DNA of 64,000 bases from NCBI GenBank assembly GCA_964030475.1, contig CAXIPT010000015.1, forward strand, positions 95,692 to 159,691, read 5' to 3'. Shown one piece after another: positions 55,978 to 64,000 of this stretch. Below the pieces are notes generated by a model. It was not told where the DNA came from. It was given only the letters and a program-made list of their open reading frames with translations, and ran no database searches. Positions within the stretch are counted from its first letter, which is position 1, and every line of letters starts with the position of its first letter. The DNA is from Tethya wilhelma. Its lineage: Eukaryota > Porifera > Demospongiae > Tethyida > Tethyidae. Made by a program: the position numbers and the translations under genes.

Positions 55978-58900
55978 ATGACTCAACAGATGGAGATAGA
56001 CGATTCTTTGTACAGGTAATTTTTCCTCGTTTTTGGAACTTGTATTTTTTAAAATTTTCGATGGGTATAAGCATGAGTCGTGGAGTTGTCTAAGCATGAA
56101 ATTCTTATTTTTACGAACAATCCCAAACCTAATGGAACCCTAGCCCAATGCCTGCTCAGGCAAGTGACTACAGTAAAGTACTCATGTACATACTGCCATG
56201 TGTACCAAGTCCTCTCTTTTCTCTGATGGGCTGAGTCACTACTAAAATTTGCTCTTGTGTACATGTGTGTTGTGTTGTCTTGTTTTTTCCCAGTCGTCAG
56301 CGCTATGTGCTGGGTGATAATGCCATGCACCAGATGGCCCACTCCAGTGTCTTCCTCAGTGGGCTGGGAGGACTGGGAGTTGAGATAGGTAGGACAAATG
56401 ATGCACAGGATCTTTTATGTGATTCTATTTTTGCGTGTTTAAAGTTTTGTCTCATTTTTCTCTTTCATTCTATAACTGTAGCTAAGAATGTCATTTTGGC
56501 TGGTGTTAAGGTAAAGCACTTACTTCAGTTCACCAATTCTTGATTCCTCTAACTCATTACGTGTTTAGATTATTCTCTTTTGTCTCGTTTCTTCCTAGGC
56601 AGTGACCATCCATGATCCTCATCAAGCTGCAATGGTAGATCTCTCTTCTCAGTTCTTTCTCAGGGAGGAAGATGTTGCTATGGCAACCAACCGGTTTGTC
56701 TCTGTGTTCCATACTCTGGCCTTTAATTATTAACCCCATTGTCACTATATTATTGTAGAGCTGAAGCATCTCTGTCCAAGCTAAAAGAACTTAACCCTTA
56801 TGTCTCTGTGTCTGTGTCCACTCATTCCTTGGCAATGAACTCTGACCTCGGTTTTCTAAGTCAATTCCAGGTACAGAAGTTCATTATCAAGTTTGTCTCT
56901 ATTCTCCTAATTGGGATGATTACAATAGCTGTACTGACACTAACTGGGCGGTCCATTTATTGTACATTTGTTCAGTTTTCTTAGAGCCTTGCATTTTACC
57001 CTTCTTTATATATCTTTGTTCTCTTCCAACCCTGCTTATAACTAAAGACTGAAAATCACTATAAAAGCTTATCTCTAGATTTGGTATAATAGAGCCATTT
57101 TCCACTATTTATACTCCCTTGTTTTTTCCCAACCATGTAAGTATACAACGAGAGTATAGCCTTGTGCCCCCAGGCCCCTCCCTCCTCGAAAATAAAGGTC
57201 AAAGGAGTGAGCCTGGGTATGAGGTTAACAAGAGTATGTATCATTAACTGCCATCCTTCCTTCCAGTGTGTGATCCTGACTGATGCTCCTCTGGACCTAC
57301 AACTGGCCGTTGACAACTACTGCCGTTCCCAGGTTCCCTCGATTAAAGTGAGTCTACGACACTAAACGGTTCATACTGAGAGTGATTAGTGATTCATGAT
57401 CTATAGCATTCACTGTTTACATCCTACATTAGTAATGGTGCCTTTCTCTATACATGAATGTACAGTTCATCAGTTGTTCTGTGAGGGGTGTCTTCTCTTC
57501 TGTGTTCTGCGACTTAGGAATGGATTTTACAATTTCTGACGACAACGGAGAAGAACCAGTAGAGTGCTTCATTGGCAACATCACCAAGGTAACCTGCACC
57601 ACAGTCGTGTATGTGTGTACAGTATGTAACCAGAGGAGATTCAACATGGTTGACCTTTGCTTGACCTTTTGTAATTTAAGTCCTCCATGTATTCAATACA
57701 TTACATGTGTGTGTGGAGGACTTTAATTATGAAAGGTCGAGCAAAGGTCAACCATGTCAAACCTCCTCTGGTATGCAACATCAGGTGATGATATTAATGA
57801 TAAATACAATATTCTCGTTATGAATCTTACCTTGTCTTGTGTTGATGTTGCTCCAGGCTGCTCCTGGTGTGGTGAGTTGTCTTGAAAATGAGAAGCATGG
57901 ACTACAGACTGGAGACCAGGTGGTCTTCAGAGAGGTGAAGGGAATGACTGCCCTCAATGGAACCACCCACACTGTCAAAGGTGAGCTCCCACCATTCTTG
58001 AAGATTAATTCCTTATAGTCTGGTGCCTATTGGCTTTGAATCTTTATTTCTGCTATATAAAACCTTTGGAATATTTTAATCATTGAGCCCTAAGAGTCCT
58101 GACCTTGGTCTGTTCTAGCTTGGTAGAATGTTTCAATTGCACATCATTTTTGCACATTGTACTTAAGCTATCCAGTTTAAATTAAACTTGCTTGTGCTCT
58201 TCCCATTCTGTCCCCCACCTCCCCTCTCCTTCCCCTCCAGTTCTCTCTCCCAGTGTGTTCAGTGTGGGGGACACCAGTGGTGGGGAGTACCATGAGTACC
58301 AACATGGTGGCATCGTCAGACAGGTCAAAGTTCAAAGGACACTTACCTTTGTGAGTTACCTATCTATTAATGTACATGTAAATGCAAACATGCTCTAGGT
58401 AAATGTTTACTGAATTCTAGGAGCAGTTAACAGAAATTTTACTGACAAATTTTTGAGGATTTGCATTCGTTAATCAATTTAAATTTGCCTCTTGAAGTAA
58501 AGCACAATGTTTGACAATTACCTTTCCACTTCAAATTTGCTCCTCGAAATTTCTAGTTACAATATTGTGTACTGTGTTTTCGTTTTGCTTTCTTTTGTCT
58601 TTCCTCTCTCTCTATCACGCTCATAGGAGTCCCTCAGCTCCCAGCTGCGACATCCTGATATTCTCCTGGCTGACTTTGCCAAAATGGAGGCACCTCTACA
58701 GTCTCACGTCTTCTTCTTAGCCCTAGATCAGTTCACCCAAGAGGCAAAGAGACTACCCACTCCAAGGTACTGTATCAAGAGTTCATAGTACTTACATGAT
58801 TATTATGCCTCAGCACATGTATAGCATGTGCCAAGGATTACGGTAGTTGTTTTGTCTGTGTGTCTGTCTGTTACTAAATTATTTGAAGACGACCAGCTCT

Positions 58901-61009
58901 ATCAAAATCTGCAGTGGGTATTGTCATTTATGCGATTGTCATCCAAGTCAGGCCTATATTGTCCCAACTATAATAAAGTGGATATCATTTGAATCCTCTC
59001 AGTGTGCTGAATTCAATAGTAAGGTCCACAGTCTTGTCCTTCCTTTTCATAGTCCAATATGAACATGTCTACTGTGGCCTTTTTGTGGCCTTTTTTTGGA
59101 TTAACTAAATATTTTTACGTATTGTTCATTAGTTATTTGTTTTATAAAAATAGAATTAGCACCATTGTACTCAGCATAAAAAGGGCTTTCAAATGATATA
59201 TAGATTGTCATGTTGTAATCAAAAACCTCTGATACAGAGTTGCTTTAATTTAGCGCACTTGAAAATCTACTGAATCAAAATCTAAAGTGGGTATTCTCAT
59301 TTATGCGATTGTGGTCCAAGTCAGGCCTATATTGTCCTAACTATAACAAAGTGGATATCGTTTGAATCCTCTCAGTGTGTTGAATTCAATAGTTAGGTCC
59401 ACAGTCTTGTCCTTCCTTTTCACAGTCCAATATGAGCGTGTCTTCTGTGGCCTTTTTGTGGCCTTTTTTTGGCATGACTAGATATTTTCACATATTATTC
59501 ATTAGTGATTTGTTTTACAAAAAAAAAGTTAGCACCATTGTAATCAGCATAAAAAGGGCTTTCAAATGATATATAGATTGTCATGTTTTTTTTCAAAACC
59601 TTAGATACTGAGTTGCTTTATTTAGATCACCTGAAAAACCTACTGAATCAAAATCTACAGTGAGTATTGTCATTAATTTTATGCGATTATGGTCCAAGTC
59701 AGGCCTACGTTGTCCAAACTATAACAAAGTGGATATCATTTGAATCCTCTCAGTGTGTTGAATTCAATAATAAGGGCCACAGTCTTATCCAACGCTCTCA
59801 CAGTCCAATATGCACGTGTCTTTTGTGGCCTTTTTGTGGCTTTGTTGGACTAACTAATTATTTTTGCATATTGTTTGTGAGTAACTTGTTTTACAGAAAA
59901 AAAACGTTAGCACCATTGTAACTAGCATAAAAAGGGCTTTCAAATGATATATAGATTGTCATGTTTTAATTTAAAACCTTACATACAGAGTTGCTTTGAT
60001 TTAGAGCTCTTGAAAACCTACTGAATCAAAATCTATAGTGGGTATTGTCATAATATTATATACGATTGTGGTCCAAGTCAGGCCTATTATTGTCCAATCT
60101 ATAACTTAGTGGATATCGTTTTAATCCTCTCAGTCTGCTGAATTCAATAATAAGGTCCACAGTCTTGTCCAACCTTTTTACAGTCCAATGTGAACATGTC
60201 TTTCGTGGCCTTTTTGTGGCCTTTTTTTGGCCTAACTAGATGTTTTCACATATTATTCGTTAGTGTTTTGTTTTACAAAGAAGAGTTAGCACCATTGTAA
60301 TCAGCATAAGAAGGGCTTTCAAGTCAGGCCTACATTGTCCAAACTATAACAAAGTGGATATTGTTTGAATCCTCTCAGTGTGGCGAATTCAATAGTTCTC
60401 TTTCTTCATTACAGGGATGATGGTGATGCCAACCTTCTCTCAAAGTTAGCAACAGAAATAAACAATGACTACAAACTGGTCAGTAGATGTACTCGTTGAC
60501 AATCATGTGATGAAATTTTTGGGGGGGAACTGACATAGCCTCATTCCCAGGCCTTCTGCATGCTGCTAGTATTGATTTATTAAATTGACGATCTTTACCA
60601 TGTTTGTGCTTGAATAAATCGGCAATAGTAGCATGCAGAGGGCCTGAGGATGAGGCTAATGTTGATAATCTTTACCAATTTCTTTCCAGCACTTTGAGAT
60701 GATCAGTGTACTTATAGTCAATTTACAGAAGGCAATAGACAGGCAATATACACTGTCAAACATACATTTAGCACACTGATAGTTTTGAATCATAAGACTT
60801 ACTATTTTCTGTACTCATGATATAACCCATCATAAGCTTCCATCTCTCTCCTTCTATCTCAGGTTGATAAGGTAGACAGTGGACTGTTGACTCAGTTCTC
60901 CTTCACTGCCAGTGCTACTCTCCCTCCATTGTGTACAGCTGTGGGAGGACTTGTGGCACAAGAGGCACTCATTGCCCTCACTGGGAAGTTCTCTCCTCTA
61001 CATCAGTGG
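55978..61009 (+). CDS. UBA6: UBA6-like ubiquitin-activating enzyme E1, exons 1-12
   Basis: E1 enzymes adenylate ubiquitin and pass it to E2s. Exons: 55978-56015, 56294-56388, 56482-56510, 56599-56693, 56759-56870, 57267-57347, 57466-57588, 57857-57980, 58241-58350, 58627-58766, 60415-60478, 60863-61009; all phases fit. The start is MTQQMEIDDSLYR. RQRYVLGD, FLSGLGGLGVEIAKN and AVTIHDPH mark the inactive adenylation half; exons 7-9 (FISCSVRGVF, FCDLGMDF, GEEPVECFIGN) the first catalytic-cysteine half-domain; exons 10-12 a helical part and TGKFSPLHQW. RQRYVLGD, ALDQF and the following exon are closer to UBA6 than to UBA1 as I recall them. The active adenylation and catalytic Cys domains lie right of the window. 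Confidence 0.85.
57631..57770. mobile_element. MULE-like MITE in E1 intron 7
   Basis: The ends CAGAGGAG and CTCCTCTG, with inverted CAACATGGTTGACCTTTGCT-type arms. GTATGTAAC and GTATGCAAC flank it (57622-57630, 57771-57779), a 9-bp duplication with one change. 140 bp. Confidence 0.75.
58800..60400. repeat. Intronic satellite, about 373-bp unit, just over four copies, in E1 intron 10
   Basis: A left-end fragment of element A (58806-58890) leads into repeats marked by GTGGGTATTGTCAT at about 58914, 59287, 59660 and 60038. Each carries GTCCAAGTCAGGCCTA, GTGGCCTTTTTGTGGCC and AAAAAGGGCTTTCAAATGA. A partial fifth copy ends near 60395. The same array recurs at 61562-63162. Confidence 0.85.
60536..60658. 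mobile_element. Short inverted-repeat element, TAGCCTCATTCCCAGGCC ends
   Basis: The left end TAGCCTCATTCCCAGGCC is mirrored by GGCCTGAGGATGAGGCTA, with AGCATGCAGA inner arms. Similar in style to the MULE-like elements, but no 9-bp duplication is evident. A second copy lies at 63298-63420 in the duplicated block. Confidence 0.6.
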
Positions 61010-61051
61010 GTAGGTACAAGGCTGTGTTTTTATGTTTTGTGAAGATTTGTN

Positions 61052-63645
61052 CCATGAGTACCAACATGGTGGCATCGTCAGACAGGTCAAAGTTCAAAGG
61101 ACACTTACCTTTGTGAGTTACCTATCTATTAATGTACATGTAAATGCAAACATGCTCTAGGTAAATGTTTACTGAATTCTAGGAGCAGTTAACAGAAATT
61201 TTACTGACAAATTTTTGAGGATTTGCATTCGTTAATCAATTTAAATTTGCCTCTTGAAGTAAAGCACAATGTTTGACAATTACCTTTCCACTTCAAATTT
61301 GCTCCTCGAAATTTCTAGTTACAATATTGTGTACTGTGTTTTCGTTTTGCTTTCTTTTGTCTTTCCTCTCTCTCTATCACGCTCATAGGAGTCCCTCAGC
61401 TCCCAGCTGCGACATCCTGATATTCTCCTGGCTGACTTTGCCAAAATGGAGGCACCTCTACAGTCTCACGTCTTCTTCTTAGCCCTAGATCAGTTCACCC
61501 AAGAGGCAAAGAGACTACCCACTCCAAGGTACTGTATCAAGAGTTCATAGTACTTACATGATTATTATGCCTCAGCACATGTATAGCATGTGCCAAGGAT
61601 TACGGTAGTTGTTTTGTCTGTGTGTCTGTCTGTTACTAAATTATTTGAAGACGACCAGCTCTATCAAAATCTACAGTGGGTATTGTCATTTATGCGATTG
61701 TCATCCAAGTCAGGCCTATATTGTCCCAACTATAATAAAGTGGATATCATTTGAATCCTCTCAGTGTGCTGAATTCAATAGTAAGGTCCACAGTCTTGTC
61801 CTTCCTTTTCATAGTCCAATATGAACATGTCTACTGTGGCCTTTTTGTGGCCTTTTTTTGGATTAACTAAATATTTTTACGTATTGTTCATTAGTTATTT
61901 GTTTTATAAAAATAGAATTAGCACCATTGTACTCAGCATAAAAAGGGCTTTCAAATGATATATAGATTGTCATGTTGTAATCAAAAACCTCTGATACAGA
62001 GTTGCTTTAATTTAGCGCACTTGAAAATCTACTGAATCAAAATCTAAAGTGGGTATTCTCATTTATGCGATTGTGGTCCAAGTCAGGCCTATATTGTCCT
62101 AACTATAACAAAGTGGATATCGTTTGAATCCTCTCAGTGTGTTGAATTCAATAGTTAGGTCCACAGTCTTGTCCTTCCTTTTCACAGTCCAATATGAGCG
62201 TGTCTTCTGTGGCCTTTTTGTGGCCTTTTTTTGGCATGACTAGATATTTTCACATATTATTCATTAGTGATTTGTTTTACAAAAAAAAAGTTAGCACCAT
62301 TGTAATCAGCATAAAAAGGGCTTTCAAATGATATATAGATTGTCATGTTTTTTTTCAAAACCTTAGATACTGAGTTGCTTTATTTAGATCACCTGAAAAA
62401 CCTACTGAATCAAAATCTACAGTGAGTATTGTCATTAATTTTATGCGATTATGGTCCAAGTCAGGCCTACGTTGTCCAAACTATAACAAAGTGGATATCA
62501 TTTGAATCCTCTCAGTGTGTTGAATTCAATAATAAGGGCCACAGTCTTATCCAACGCTCTCACAGTCCAATATGCACGTGTCTTTTGTGGCCTTTTTGTG
62601 GCTTTGTTGGACTAACTAATTATTTTTGCATATTGTTTGTGAGTAACTTGTTTTACAGAAAAAAAACGTTAGCACCATTGTAACTAGCATAAAAAGGGCT
62701 TTCAAATGATATATAGATTGTCATGTTTTAATTTAAAACCTTACATACAGAGTTGCTTTGATTTAGAGCTCTTGAAAACCTACTGAATCAAAATCTATAG
62801 TGGGTATTGTCATAATATTATATACGATTGTGGTCCAAGTCAGGCCTATTATTGTCCAATCTATAACTTAGTGGATATCGTTTTAATCCTCTCAGTCTGC
62901 TGAATTCAATAATAAGGTCCACAGTCTTGTCCAACCTTTTTACAGTCCAATGTGAACATGTCTTTCGTGGCCTTTTTGTGGCCTTTTTTTGGCCTAACTA
63001 GATGTTTTCACATATTATTCGTTAGTGTTTTGTTTTACAAAGAAGAGTTAGCACCATTGTAATCAGCATAAGAAGGGCTTTCAAGTCAGGCCTACATTGT
63101 CCAAACTATAACAAAGTGGATATTGTTTGAATCCTCTCAGTGTGGCGAATTCAATAGTTCTCTTTCTTCATTACAGGGATGATGGTGATGCCAACCTTCT
63201 CTCAAAGTTAGCAACAGAAATAAACAATGACTACAAACTGGTCAGTAGATGTACTCGTTGACAATCATGTGATGAAATTTTTGGGGGGGAACTGACATAG
63301 CCTCATTCCCAGGCCTTCTGCATGCTGCTAGTATTGATTTATTAAATTGACGATCTTTACCATGTTTGTGCTTGAATAAATCGGCAATAGTAGCATGCAG
63401 AGGGCCTGAGGATGAGGCTAATGTTGATAATCTTTACCAATTTCTTTCCAGCACTTTGAGATGATCAGTGTACTTATAGTCAATTTACAGAAGGCAATAG
63501 ACAGGCAATATACACTGTCAAACATACATTTAGCACACTGATAGTTTTGAATCATAAGACTTACTATTTTCTGTACTCATGATATAACCCATCATAAGCT
63601 TCCATCTCTCTCCTTCTATCTCAGGTTGATAAGGTAGACAGTGGA
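61052..63645 (+). repeat. Near-identical 2594-bp copy of 58290-60883 (exons 9-12 region of E1)
   Basis: The match has a constant offset of 2762 from end to end; I saw one substitution (G at 58911, A at 61673). It begins directly after the N at 61051, inside exon 9, and repeats exon 10 (61389-61528), exon 11 (63177-63240) and the first 21 bases of exon 12. The most economical reading is a second allele or overlapping contig placed in tandem, not a gene duplication. It ends at GACAGTGGA, where the sequence jumps to the intron before exon 13. Confidence 0.85.
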
Positions 63646-63664
63646 GTATGTGTTGTGTGCCTAG

Positions 63665-63873
63665 CTTTATCTTGATGCAAGTGAAGTTTTGAGTGGTCTA
63701 GAGAAATGTGACCCTCAGTTATTTCAAATAAAGTAAGCCTCATGTTATCAAACAACCTTTTTCTCTCTATAATTATCACTGATTCTATTGCTAGAGGAGA
63801 TCGCTATGATGCTGTGAGAGTTTGTTTGGGAGAAGAACTTCTGCAGAAGTTAGCCAATCTCAAACTCTTCATG
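63665..63873 (+). CDS. UBA6: UBA6-like E1, exons 13 and 14 (continues outside window)
   Basis: Exon 13 (63665-63732; acceptor GTGCCTAG, donor GTAAGC) reads LYLDASEVLSGLEKCDPQLF, continuing phase 0 after SPLHQW of exon 12. Exon 14 (63795-63873; acceptor ATTGCTAG, donor GTTAGT) reads GDRYDAVRVCLGEELLQKL and NLKLFM, the beginning of the active adenylation half that precedes the GxGxxG nucleotide-binding loop in the next exon. The remaining 127 bases are intron. Confidence 0.85.
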
Positions 63874-64000
63874 GTTAGTTACTCATGTATGTAATTCTAT
63901 TGGTATGCAGGTTGTTTTGTTGTTTTTTTCTCGATTGGGAGAATAGGGGGACCTCCCACCCCACTTTATTTCACTCATTCCGCCTCAAAAAAACTTCTAG

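Noticed and set aside
58511..58720. Plus-strand open frame reading CSSKFLVTILCTVFSFCFLL
   Set aside because: It covers an intron end and exon 10 of the E1 gene in a wrong frame; the phased exon fits E1.
61052..63645. A genuine exon duplication giving a longer E1 protein
   Set aside because: The copy starts within exon 9 immediately after an N and is virtually identical over introns too; an allele or overlapping contig placed in line is more likely.

Overview
The window reads as a metazoan genome, most likely a demosponge such as Amphimedon queenslandica (inferred from gene content, not searched). The evidence is introns with GT..AG sites, large single exons encoding NACHT plus leucine-rich repeats of the expanded sponge NLR type, secreted Cys-rich proteins, and very dense short inverted-repeat transposons. 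Single N characters at 31900, 42270, 54222 and 61051 mark assembly joins.

Layout. (1) At 444-667 (minus) lies the first exon of an NLR gene that runs off the left edge. (2) NLR-1, minus, 20121 to 8166: six phase-compatible exons give 1263 codons: membrane block, 2A-like ribosome-skipping motif, DEATH, second DEATH, NACHT, LRR. (3) 20.3-29 kb is repeats: element-C inverted repeats, a deleted LTR retrotransposon (22818-24331), nested MULE-like elements (24411-26763) and an exact 470-bp tandem duplication. (4) A 327-residue secreted Cys-rich protein lies at 29098-30081. (5) 31.9-34 kb holds a scrambled NLR pseudogene, a tRNA-derived SINE and remnants of an E1-enzyme exon. (6) NLR-2, minus, 38901 to 34372: split-exon DEATH domain, then NACHT-LRR with a frameshift. 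(7) 39-44 kb is transposons, a minisatellite and a doubtful membrane gene. (8) NLR-3, minus, 49145 to 44790: three exons, 957 codons plus stop, with a very short N-terminal hydrophobic segment ending in a 2A-like motif. (9) 50151-51392 is a secreted precursor with three alternating acidic/cationic modules, a candidate antimicrobial polyprotein. (10) From 55978 on the plus strand is a UBA6-like ubiquitin E1 gene; a 2594-bp near-identical copy of its exon 9-12 region is joined in through an N at 61051.

How it works together. Most of the window is an innate-immune cluster: intracellular NLR receptors, two of which carry 2A-like motifs that could yield a membrane/secretory-targeted and a cytosolic form from one mRNA, beside a candidate cationic effector peptide gene. 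NLR-1 seems to have gained its second DEATH domain when a 1.5-kb segment carrying a symmetric phase 1-1 DEATH exon was copied into a neighbouring transposable element. Splice joins were read by eye and the phases checked arithmetically; no search or alignment was run.
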